Origin: Phellopilus nigrolimitatus
Taxonomy: Eukaryota > Basidiomycota > Agaricomycetes > Hymenochaetales > Hymenochaetaceae
Assembly (NCBI GenBank): GCA_021029095.1
Contig: JAJOHG010000008.1
Span: forward strand, 496,001-560,000
Length of the DNA: 64,000 nucleotides
Direction: 5' to 3'
The position numbers were made by a program, and so were the translations under genes. Position 1 is the stretch's first letter. The number at the start of each line of letters is the position of its first letter. Below are positions 10,521 through 21,614 of the stretch, one piece after another. The notes beneath the pieces were generated by a model. It searched no databases and was not told where the DNA came from. It saw only the letters and a program-made list of their open reading frames with translations.

Positions 10521-12758
10521 TTACTGTTCCGCGATGCTGCTTGCAGAAGGTGTCGTTCGTAGGGCGTCAAACCGCCGTAGGAGGGCATCGTCCGTCGGGT
10601 CGCGTCGTGGGAAGTGTACCGCATTCTCAAGATTATCCAGCGGAACTAAAGAACGCTCCCCTTCTTCTGATAGCTGGTTTGCGCTTATAACAGGCGAGGC
10701 TTCCAACCGCGGCGACCTTGATAAAGGACGAGGCACGTAAGACGGAGCGATAGCAACAGAGACAGGCGCAAGTGCGAGGGTCTGACGTCTGGGTGACGGG
10801 CTAGACGATACACGAGACCGCTCCTGCCATTCCAAGTCCCGAAGGTTGAATGGTTTCGGGCTATTGGCCGGTCCACTAGACGGCCGTCCCAGAGAGCTGG
10901 TAGAGAAAGATCCTCTAATCGGTCCAGGCGGGTTTCTATCGGAACCCGAGGGACCTGGGACACTCACGTCTAATGGTGTTGAAAGCGACTGCGCGGGTGA
11001 ATGGTACACATATGGCGATGGACGAGTGTTGCCTCCAGTGCGATTTATATGGGCAGGGTATGCATTGGCATAGGGGTGTCCGTGCGACGTATTGTGACCG
11101 TGCAACGGAGTAGCGCGGGACACAGATGGGTCAAATGTATTGGGAAGCGAAGACACAACAATATCCTGTACCAATCGCTCACGACTCGAGTCCGGTTTTT
11201 CGTTAAGAAGAGGCCGGTTATCATAGGATGTAACAGGACCGGGGACGAGCGAAGTAACGGATTGTGGCGGCGGCGGAACCGGAGGAATGGTGTACGATCC
11301 GCCCGGTGGTGGAAGTAGGGTTGGAACATCGACTTGCATCCGGTTCTCAACCTCACGCGCAAACCCTGTATATGCCGCTTGTGGCGTTAAGTGCGGGAAG
11401 CCTTCCTGCGGTGAGAAAACCGAGACAGAGGGTGTTTGAGTAGGATGAAATGTCAAAGGCGATGACCCTGACGGCCCAGAAGCATCGGGGCTGTAATTCT
11501 GCGTGAACGTAATTTGTCGTTGTCGCGCGGTATCGCGACGGGCCTTTCCTGCTCGAGCACTGCGGAACCAACCCTCGGGAACGGCAACATGTGGTGAGGG
11601 AAGCATTTCGTCAACGGTACTCAGATCATCGACAGTTGCTTGCGTGAAATACGCGGCTATCCGCAATAAATGGCAAGATGTCTCATGTCAGTTCACACGT
11701 AGCATGTCTGCAAATAAAATCAAATAAATACGCACTAAGATGCCACTTGCGAAAAATGCCTCTCTGGCGGTCCTCCGGCAAAGCTACTATCACGCTGTAT
11801 GTTTGCTTGATGAGCCTCTCCGGATCATTTGAAGCCTGTTGGTGGGGTATCTTATCGGGAGAGGCATCTGACGATGAACCATCGGATCCCGATGCGCGAG
11901 GCCTATTTCACGAAAAGAAAATATTAGCATCAAAGCCTAGTTTGAATTGAGTACACGAAGAAACGGCAAACGAGTACACCATGTTGTAGCGGTCGTCTTT
12001 GTTTGAGCAACATTGAAATAAAATATCGATCACGTTCGCACGGAAGCAAGATACAAATGAAAGATAGGGGAGATGAAGCGGAAACCGAAAGAAGCGTGCA
12101 AAGGACATAATGGAAGTGTTTAACGGAGAAACATGATTTACCTCACGATGCGAGCCCATCGCGTTGGGGGTAAGTCTGCTGCTTCATCCGGATCCAGTTC
12201 CTTCTGATGATAGAACAAAAATTCCTGGCGTGAAAAAGATAAGTTAAGCCGGAAGAAACGAGAAGGTGAGAACAGGAACGTACGTCTCGAACTCTGCTAG
12301 GACTCCAACGCATCCCGTCTGTCCTATGTGAAAACGAGATTAGAGGAAGGTAATGTCGTGAAGAGTCAAGTCACATACCACCGTTCGATACCCAGTCCAG
12401 TCGCTTCGGAATTCGCACCCCGCTCCTCCCATACGTACACGTTACCAGACGTAATTGCCCTGCGTTCTTCGGCATCGAGACGCCTAACAGTCATGGGTAG
12501 GACGTTACGCGCGACCGCATAAAATATCTGGTTCGCATCGCGTGTGGAGCGAATGCGGACGTTCATGAGCGTCGGGCACTGCATCGCAGACGCGCAAGCA
12601 CGAAACACTGGGGCAGATCCGTCGTGGAAGAGCGTTGCTGTTGTTGGTGGCTGCACCTGAGCTTGAGCTTGACGCTGTGTGGCTGGTAAGGCGAAGGCAG
12701 GGACCAGCGCGGACGGACCGGCGCTGGAGTGCGCGACGTTGAGCACCTGCATATTCAT
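10521..12758 (-). CDS. WOPR-domain transcription factor (Gti1/Pac2 family)
   Basis: DNA-binding regulator of the family that includes Wor1, Ryp1, Gti1 and Pac2, which switch morphology and development in fungi. Exon 1 holds the first WOPR half: MNVRIRSTRDANQIFYAVAR and then GNVYVWEERGANSEATGLGI leading to ERW. After a GTATGT intron comes TDGMRWSPSRVRDEFLFYHQ, the conserved core of the first half. The next exons add KELDPDEAADLPPTRWARIV and the second half LIKQTYSVIVALPEDRQRGI with FRKWHLTAYFTQ. The last exon (to 10521) is a long Pro/Ser-rich, probably disordered tail ending SASSIAEQ. Four introns interrupt the domain region. Start at 12758 gives a short lead before the domain. About 5 kb without a gene lies upstream, which may matter for regulation. 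Confidence 0.92.
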
Positions 12759-15700
12759 CTGATTTGGCGTTATTCGAAAGGGACGAGCGGCGGGGCGTCG
12801 GGACGGGAGACGCGCTAGTGCGCGAAGGGGAGAGGGAGAGCTACGAGGGAGAGTCGGAAGGGAGGCCCATAGTTATATTGTAAATGGGAGAAGCTATGAG
12901 ACTATCAAAAAGGGCAAGTGCTTCTTATTATTAGACTGAGACGTAAAAGACTTACCTTAGGTATTACCTTAGATAGATAACGTATCCCCGATATGGATTT
13001 TCGCGATTGATTTAAGTATGCTCCGCGCGGGCGACTGTTTCTCGAAAAGCGCAGGATCTACTCTCCGACTTGAACTGCACCTTCATCCTCCGATGCTTTT
13101 CATACAGGAGCAGTACTGGATTCATTTCAGACCGAACTTGTTTACTACTTAAAGGACTCTCCTGCCCGCCACTTCCAGAATACAACGGCATCTCGGCAGC
13201 ACGTGCAGTTCAAAACTTCAAACTTAGAACTCGGTGGTGTTTGCAGGGTTTCCGCACGCCTGATACCCGGACTTCGATTCATTTTACATTTGCAAAAGTA
13301 GACCAGGACAGGCTCTATGAGTCGATTATGCCGTATGCTTTGCAACGAAGTTTAGATGCGTCTGTGGCGAGTTGTCCCATTTAGCTGTTGGGTTGTCTGA
13401 TAGAGAAACTCCAGATATGCTTCCGCAAAGCAGAAAGCGCTATCTCAGTTCCGTCTTACCGTCTTACTGACGGGTTTCGAGGCCAAAATAGGCAAACTCT
13501 GCCGACATGCGTGGGACTCGGCATTGAGCTCAGAACACCGACTAAAAGCTAGGATTCTAAATCGAGCTAGATCGCATCGAATCTGAAGTTAATCTTTTCC
13601 GGCCCTTTTTCCCTGGCTGTTGTCATCGCAGTAAGCATCCCTTTGCAGCCATCGGATCCTATTTTTTCTTTTCTTTCTCTTTTTTTCTGCCAGGTCCTCC
13701 GCGGACATTCAGATGCCTTTCAGCATTCGCCTAGCATTCCACATATCACTCCGACTTGATGTTCTCCTAAGCCAGTCATTCAACAAGTTCTCGGCGTTGA
13801 TTCACCATGTCTTGGTTTTTCGCTTCAAAGATACCTTGTCACCATACATGTAATATTGACAACCAGAAGGGAGACCCGAGCTCTTATCCAGACGTTCAGC
13901 TTCGTATCGCACGTCGCTCGTATGGTTCGACGTCTTCCTGCGCGCCACAAAGCTTTTGCATTATCACAGAAGCTGAAGTTGCTTCGTTCTGGGCTCTATT
14001 GCTAGGAGACCCCTGATGATCAATGAACACTGCAAACCCTATAAAAATATCCATTCGAAGACTGGCAGCTATCTCCCTAGACAACTGAGAAACTGTTTTC
14101 TCTGCGTCTTCAATTTCCGTCGGTCTCTCTTTCTCATCAATTCAGTCTAGCAGAAAACGACTCTTTTATTTCCGAAACTCGGCCCCGTCTTCATTTATTT
14201 TGCGCCGAAGAGGTGTTAAGGTGCCGCTGGTCAATGACCTCTATCTCGGGACCTGACGCATCCATCACCCGCTCCAACCCTAGAAGTGTTCCTCTGCCCT
14301 GGCGCTCTGGATCTTCCGCGCCTACTAAGAAAATAGGATGGGAAGTGCTATCATCCCAGAGGGTTGCGCAATTTCAGGCATGTACATATCTGGCTTCCAT
14401 CTAGACTTTTGCGCACGCTGTCGTCGAATCCGGTACGCTCTGCTGTGTGCCGGCGACAACGACGTGCACAGATCTCAAATGTCTGCGCTGTCTACTCCAT
14501 TCTGAATGATCTTCATGCACGGCACTCTTAGCCAAACAGATCAAGATTAGGCTCTTGATAGACCCCACATATTAGTATCTCCGGTGATGGTAAAGTCTCA
14601 CGCACTCATCCCGTTCTGACGCGGTTCATAGTGCCGTTTGTTTGTGCCGGGGATAAGACATCAGCAAGAAAGCGGAAACCACCGTGTGAGTTTACGAGAC
14701 AGGAAAAGTCAGACACAATGCCTTTTCGACGGCAACCAGCCGAGACTCCAGTAGACATCTCGACTGAGAGCCGATTGCATCAGTTTACGCAGCGCATTTG
14801 AAGAGTATATCCGAGCGAAATGTGGCAAGAGCCTCCACTTCCAAAAGCGCCCGTCCAAGTCATCTCCGCCTCTGACCGGCGGCGCGCTGACATCTTAGGC
14901 TCTCCGAACTGACGAAACTTGTATTTTTGTCAGGCACGACTAGGAATCGCGTCGGCGCCGGCGTTCATGCTACTTTGTAGTCTGCATGTCTCACTATCTT
15001 CACACATTCTTGTTTCAATAACTCATTCTCCTTCCAGCCGCCTAGCCGAGGAAAGGAATCACAAAAATACTTTGTCATGGAAGTAATTTGGTCTTTGCTG
15101 TGAATGAGATGATGCATATGATACTTATCGCTCGGGCAAAGTTGTGGATACGGCTATTAGAGTCACTCCCGCAACGCAAAGCACCGACTGCGCTTCGCAC
15201 TTTCCCGCCGCGCTCGCACTATGGCAAATGGCGAGTCCATAACTCTGGCGGATAAATCCGACGCCAGTCATCAGTACCCGCCACCATCTCCTTTCGCAGT
15301 TGACGCCAGGTCAAGCCATGTTTGGAAATACACATCATGGCCTCTCCATATAAGTGCTTGCTTTATAGCTTTAATTATCCTAACAACAAACTCTACAGAG
15401 ACAGTCTAGTGCTGTGCGTTCTCGCTTTGGAATATAATCTACAGCAAAGCTTATGGAAGACGGAGCGTTCAACCACCTTCCGTGTTTCTCGCGACTCGAT
15501 GACTTTCCTGGACAGCCTTTGATCGACATGTAGACTGAAAGATGTGAGATTGGCGAACTTCCTCCTCGTGCGCAAGGCCAACCTTCCATGCTTCACCATC
15601 TCTTGATCTGTGTCAGCCGCCGCATATGCACTCTCTAAATACCTGTAATCCCACGTCTATCTTCCCGTGGATAACCCAATCACCTCGACGTGAACCTAAG

Positions 15701-17727
15701 AGATCCCGTCGCTTCTCTTCCATCTTCCCATCTCCGAGCTTTACCATTATTATCAAGGATGCGGCTACGAGGGCGGCGTTTGTTCGCCTATAACTACGCC
15801 GTCTCGTTGTATCTCGGACTCAGCTTTGGTTCTGAAAGCTATCCTTAAGACGCCTATCTCCATGCGAAATACAAACAAGAGCTTATCTATGCTTTGATTC
15901 TGTGACCTGGCAAAAGCGTTGTCTCATGGGAAATATGTATTTGACTTCATTGAGTCTTGAGGCTTCACACGGATTCTTCTTCGTCTGATCCATAACTTGG
16001 GCTTTATATGCCTGATTTCCCGAAATATAAGGCAGATTGGGAGGCATGATGGTGTTTGAGATATGTATCCCAAAGCTGTCGGATCATCCGGCCAGCAGTC
16101 CATGTGAGTGCAAAATACGTTAATGCGTTATCCTCCTTTCGCGCGATCCCTGATTGCTTTAGCCAGTTTGAGGCGGCCTTTAAGCCTTCATTAATAGCGA
16201 CAAATGTATGACCATTCCGTTCTCCGCCGTCTTGTTAATGCGCTAGGCACATTCCTTTACTCTGGCACCTCAGACCAGGCGATGCTAATAATGAATAACT
16301 AGGCCCTGAGTATTGTCAGCAGCATACCGCCTTCTCCTTTCTTTCTGGGAATAGATTTATGAGTACGTTCATATAGGTCCGTCCCGTATTCCGACAAACT
16401 ACTTATTTCTTCTCCACCCTCTCTCGGAGCGGAGCGTCTAAGTCGTGTACTCTTCTTCTACAAATTGGAACAGTACGTCAGGACACACACAGCTGTCAAC
16501 AAGAGTCGCGTTCTTAGGATCTTAACGAGCCGGTCCACAACGCGCTCAGATATGTAACTGGTAGCTGGAAAGCCCTCCTTCAGTAGATTTATGCCTGCAG
16601 TAATTGACTACCGAAAGCCTCGCAGCATCAAGCGCAATTTCTGGTTTGGTGGCTACAATGGCGGCGTCAATATCTCTACACTTATTCGTCTCCGAAGCTG
16701 CGGACTGGCTGTACTCTTAGGTTTGGCTCATCGGCCGAGATTTTTCAGAGCTCTAAAATTCTCATGGCTTCAGAAATTTCAAAATGACGGTTAATTAGCA
16801 CCAACCTGAACTCTCCGGAAAGGCATATGCGATACCGAATACAAATTCAAGCATGCACCTCTGAGCCCCCTTCGAAGCCTTGACGTGTCTTGGCGACCCC
16901 TTCTTCTCGTGCACCCCTGGGTTCTAAGACAAGTCCTTTCGTTTTATGTAAGCTGAACCGGGAATTTCAAACATTTGTTCCGGACTTGCGCGCGACATTC
17001 AAGCCTCAGCTCGACATTTCTGAAACATTGCTCATTATGAGTTTGTTTTCCCATGTAATTGATGAAAGTTAGTGAGCAGCGGAAAGGGGGACGGAAGCGG
17101 CAGGAAGTTACAATGAATGATGGGTGAAGTCTCTTAGAGTTTCAACACAACTTTCGCACAAGCATGGTATGCATTCTATGGTCTTCGAGAAGTTAGAAGG
17201 CGGGTGTGCGACAGCATTGACTTATTTAAAGACCCCGTGGATCATGAAGGAGTGTCCAAACTTTGAATAAAAGCCGCGGAACGCTAGCCGAGTGGTGCAA
17301 CGGACGTGAAAAAACCGGAGAGCCGAGTTATGATGCCATGAGAAGAGACTGAAACCTACAAAGTGGTGGGCAGAGCCTAGGATACGGCGAATGAAAGTGA
17401 ACTACTTCCGTGTGATTTCCGCCGGATGCTCGTAGGCTAGTACAGACTAGAAGTGAAGCTGGTTTCTGTACTGTTTTTTATTTTTATTTTTTCGGCCTTC
17501 AGTCGTCACTCTTCATGTACAGTGGCGTTCGTAAAGAAGGGGTACAGATACCACCCACGTTATGTGAATGCGTCGCATGAACGTCGAGCTCCGAAGACGT
17601 CATTAGAATTTCAAACTAAAATTATGATACAGTAAGTAGGATTGTCCTATGTCCGGGTGTGAGTGCGTGGTTCAGTCTCGTCGTTGATCAAAGATATCCG
17701 AATAGCAAATACACGTATCCGGGACGA
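12759..17727. promoter_or_regulatory. Very long region without a convincing gene, upstream of the WOPR regulator
   Basis: About 5 kb with no ORF over about 105 codons and none with a recognisable motif on either strand. Parts are pyrimidine-rich on the plus strand, for example 13655-13690, so a transcript running with the WOPR gene would be purine-rich there. No terminal repeats, tRNA or transposon protein was found. In Candida albicans and related yeasts the WOPR gene WOR1 is known for an unusually long upstream regulatory region. A comparable control region, a long 5' leader or a noncoding RNA are possible here, as is an old decayed insertion. The role is inference. Confidence 0.4.
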
Positions 17728-20353
17728 TCAGGATTTCCCAGAGCCGGCGTGCTCCACCAGATGACCTATTGCAGAGCAAGTTTAGAATGGTCCAGAACCA
17801 GTGAATAAAATTAGTTGGCAAGCGAATGAAAACAACCTTAGTCGAGAAACAAGAAGCAGAGAAGAAAGCAATAGCAGGTAGAAGTAAAGGGGTAAGGGAA
17901 AAAAAGAACGCACTTTCCAAAGGCAGCACGACAGGTGCGTGTTCGCCTACTTCTGCGTAGTGAAGCCGACCGTGGAACTCGTACCGCACGCTCAGGCGCT
18001 TTTTACACTCGGGAAGTGGGTCGTAAAAGCCGCGAAGTACCGACTGAAATAACACGTCGAATTCCATGTAGAAATTGAAAGCATGAGTAAATCAGCGTTT
18101 GAGAATATAACTAAATCGTGCATGCAATCAACTTAAATTAGTGAGAGTACGTACCTTAGATCTCCCACCAGGTATGAATAACTGTCCATTGTGCACAAGC
18201 GCTTGGACCGGGAGTGTAACATCCGCCCCGAAATCCGGCATCGGCGTACCACTATCCTCAAGCGGGAAGTACAACGATTCGAGGATGACAAGGCCTGAAG
18301 ATAAACAAGTTAATATTAGTGCAGTTAACGACGCGTTTTCAGATACGATGCAAGCTTACCGTCGCGGTCCTTCTCGGCCTGCAATGAGCGACGCGCGGTA
18401 TCTTTAAGCATGGACGCAGTGACTTCCGCCTCCGCACGCTTCTCAGAGAACTGGTCGTCCCGGGCACGCTGGTGGTCTAACAATCGTCTATAGCAACAGT
18501 ACAGAGTCAGCTCATATTATCCAAGCACTCTTGTAAAGCAAAAGTAAAGAAAATTCACTTTTCCCGCTTAGTTTTGCGCCGCGCACGCAGGACGAAGTAG
18601 TCAATGACAGCAAAGACTGATGCAGGCACGAGCGCGGCTGTTATCGCGAGACCCGGCGCATATTCGTCTGCAAGAGTGACGGGCAGCACGAGTGTCTGGC
18701 CGAGGTATGTAAATCTTTCAATTTTGCGTCACTGTTCAGTTCTTCGTATAATTTTGTATTGGATGAATCTGGAGCACGTACGACATCCGCAGTACCACAC
18801 CGTTCATATCCCACACAACAGCGGCTCCCGCGTCTGACTCCCCGTCGTCGCTCTCCCACGAGCCCTCTAACGTGGCCGCGAGACCCGTGAACAGGCCCTG
18901 CTCGAGCCCGATCTTAAGCGCCGTCGAGAGCGAAGTACATACGGCCTGCCACTGTGCGAACACGGCAATTCCTGCTATCGAACGCAGGCTCAGACCACAG
19001 GCCCAGCCGGTGGCGAGCCACGATCCCGAGCGCGGAATGGCGGGCTTTGCGAGCGTAATATTCACAACAGGCGGGGCGCCTCTTCTCGGGCTCAATATAC
19101 AGTCGAGCGAACCGAGAGTCAGCGTGTCGCGGAAGAGCCGCCTGTGGAAGGTGAGCGTGATTGGCGGAGGTGTGAGGGAGGCTTGCAGAGGAGCAGAGAC
19201 ACGGAAGAAGTTTAGTTTGTCAGTCGTGAGCCCATGAGAGCGTGACACCGCGCAAATTCGCGAGGCTTGCTTTTACCTGCGCAATTTCCCCTGTGCGTAT
19301 GAAGTGAAAAGAGTATTTCTCAGGCAGAACCCTAAGCTAACCTGAAAACGTTGTTTGGCAGAGTACTGGTGGCTAATAACACCAGTGATATTTCCTCTGA
19401 GCAAAGTGTACCGTCTCGCACTTCCAATATCTTCTGCATTTCCGCTGTCATCGCCTCCCGCTTGACCAAGCCTGCTGATGATTTGCAGCTTTGTCTGCTG
19501 GCCTATCCGTCTCTGAAGATGTCATCATAAGATATCTAAAAATGTAGTATAGATGCAGCTCACAGAGACACTATGCCGCAAAGACACGATTGAGAGCTTT
19601 GTAGCGGCGAACCTTTCTGAGAGGTCTGCGAACCAATCCGAAGCCAGCCGTCCATCATAAAATAGCTCGCGCACGTCTAGAGAACATGCCAAAGTCCCAC
19701 GCGGGTTGATACGGGACTGGAGCTGCTTCGTCCGAGCTTCGTAAAAAAACTCTCGAAGAGTTTGACGAAGCTGCACCACATTTAACGTACGTCCAGAAAT
19801 AAGTGAGGCACACGCACATCATCTTGCGGAAGCTGCCTAAAGTGAACGGGAAACGCAATCTTAAGGCCGTCGTAGCCTATTTCGCATTAGATCCCGCTCG
19901 AGCAAGCTTCACACTGAAATGCAGAACACACCTAGAGTGTCATATACCACTCTGCGTTCGACGCGTCAATAAAAGCTGCTTATTTCGCTCCGCTCAAGCG
20001 CTTACCGAAGGAACGGATCAGAAAGAACTACGCACAAAGAATCGTTAGGAAAGAGTGTTGGGGACGTTATGACGACGAGAACGTACCCTCATATGCGGCT
20101 TGAATCTCCAGAAACCTCTCATTCGCTGACTCGCGTACACGTTCGTCTCGTTGTTTGTCTGGGTGAAACACAAGCGAGAGCGCCCTATGGCGTTCTTTAA
20201 TCTCAGCCTCGGTGGCATAGACAGGAAGATTCAGGACGGCACTAAAATAGACGCATTTGAGAACTGAATCACTCGAGAAGAAGAACGCATCCGCACTAGA
20301 AAAAACCCTTCTTTCCGCACATCCTCCTCAGAATCCCGCGTCGTCGAATTCAT
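17728..20353 (-). CDS. DNAJC11-like J-domain protein (DUF3395)
   Basis: Hsp40 co-chaperone of the DNAJC11 type, which in animals associates with the MICOS/MIB complexes shaping mitochondrial cristae. The N-terminal J domain reads AVLNLPVYATEAEIKERHRA then LSLVFHPDKQ with the HPD catalytic triad, and ERFLEIQAAYE. The middle is beta-rich (exon 19248-18780, with LTLGSLDCILSPRRGAPPVV). Then come a hydrophobic segment with LADEYAPGLAITAALVPASV and a basic RARRKTKRE. The C-terminus matches DUF3395: LLRGFYDPLPECKKRLSVRY and VGEHAPVVLPLE, and splicing adds SHLVEHAGSGKS and TGA at 17728. The start MNSTTRDSEEDVRKE at 20353 looks conserved, but its junction to the J domain needs an intron with a weak GTTTTT donor, so the 5' exon is the least certain part. 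Confidence 0.82.
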
Positions 20354-20550
20354 TTCGCAGCCCACTCGAAGCTCGAAGATTGCTAATCAGTTTGAGAATA
20401 ATTCATCGGAGGCTAATGTGATTTTTTAAATGTCCCTGATGCGTTTTCTGCCTTGACGCGTGTGTGACGGAAGCGTTACCTACATCACGCCGTAACATAA
20501 ACCAATGACTTGTGACTCATTTACTCGCGCTCGCTCGCTGGTCGACGTCC
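20354..20550. promoter_or_regulatory. Short divergent promoter region, DNAJC11-like / MDM35
   Basis: Only 197 bases separate the two opposing start codons, so promoters and 5' leaders of both genes must overlap or abut. It contains an AT-rich stretch (GATTTTTTAAATG near 20420) and a TGACGG / CATCACGCCG region near 20466-20490. No TATA box at a standard position for either gene. Confidence 0.5.
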
Positions 20551-20903
20551 ATGATGGCGCATAGCCTGGCCGAGGAGTGCACGCCGCTCAAGCACGCGTA
20601 CGACTCGTGCTTCAACGCCTGGTTCGAGGGCTACCTCCAGCCCGCCGTGTCTGCCGCGTCCGAGCAGCGCGCAGAGTACACCAAAGCCAAGGCCGACGAG
20701 TTCGAGGAGAAATGCGGGAAGATCTGGGAGGGCTACAGGGCGTGTGTCCAGGTCAGCTTGTTTTGAGTTTCTTTTTCGCATTTGATGGAGACGTGAATCG
20801 ACTTGTACAGAAAGCAGTGAAGGACAAGGGCCTCGATGAGATGCTCGCTGAGGCGACGAAGGACAATCCGCTCGACACGCCGCCGCCGGACTCTGATTCC
20901 TAG
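20551..20903 (+). CDS. MDM35: Mdm35/TRIAP1-like twin CX9C protein
   Basis: Intermembrane-space partner that binds Ups/PRELI proteins and carries phosphatidic acid or phosphatidylserine between mitochondrial membranes. The protein is about 97 residues. It shows the twin CX9C pattern: C-TPLKHAYDS-C in helix 1 and C-GKIWEGYRA-C in helix 2, with the family signature SCFNAWFEGYL between. Exon 1 ends after GTGTCCAG at 20751; exon 2 starts at 20811 with AAAGCAGTGAAGG, giving VQKAVKDKGLDEML and an acidic Pro-rich end PPPDSDS. Start at 20551 (MMAHSLAEEC) is the first ATG; the second codon is also ATG. Disulfide-driven import via Mia40 is family knowledge. Identification is strong. Confidence 0.93.
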
Positions 20904-21614
20904 CTCATACATAACGTATCGGTTTAGACTCTTACTTGGACATGTACTCGGCCATCCTTTTTTTTTTCTCGTCGGCTGGAGAAGAAATGAAGATGTTGGT
21001 CCGCTCTATTTCTCTCTTACAAATTGATCACTAAAGTATCTTGTAGCTCTTACGCTGAAACTGTCGGTCCTCCAGCAGTTGTACTACCGGAAAATTTGCT
21101 CTTTTGATGCTTGACTTACCTGGACTCCCTAAGTCCCCGGAGGCCCTCAATCTCAAAACTCATCCCATTTCGTTTCCCATCTCGCAACACTACACAAACC
21201 TGAACCCCCACTCAGCATTTCATTATACATATATTTATCGCCCAAACCGCCATGTATATATCTCCCCATCTACACAAGACCTGGCTCGCGCACGAGCAAA
21301 TTACGGACACCCAAATGATGACAAACTCCAACCTGCAGAGGGGCTGGCAACCGCCCCGGTGACGCATCCGGCTGGCGTCCATCCTGGTACACTCCCCCGC
21401 TTCGGGAGGAGGAACCGCTTGGCTGCTGGCCGAAGAACGGAAAGCTGATGGGCTTCGTCTAGTCCGACGTCCTCGTGCTATGCACATGCCGAAACGACGA
21501 GCTCTCGAGAACCAGAAATCTAGGTATTACATTGGTACAGAATATGTTATCAGCAAACATATATCGGAAGAAAGAACTCCGTTGTCTGGTCTCCAACTCG
21601 CAGGAATTACTTCA
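20904..21614. other. Convergent 3' intergenic region
   Basis: About 710 bases between the MDM35 stop and the ABC transporter stop, made of both 3' UTRs. T-rich stretch at 20957-20968. No gene seen. Confidence 0.5.

Noticed and set aside
13070..13384. 104-codon plus ORF in the gap upstream of the WOPR gene
   Set aside because: No motif, no plausible splice partners and ordinary length for chance in this composition.
17281..17360. tRNA-like start GCTAGCCGAGTGGT
   Set aside because: The D-arm-like string is not followed by an anticodon stem or a T arm with TTCRA.
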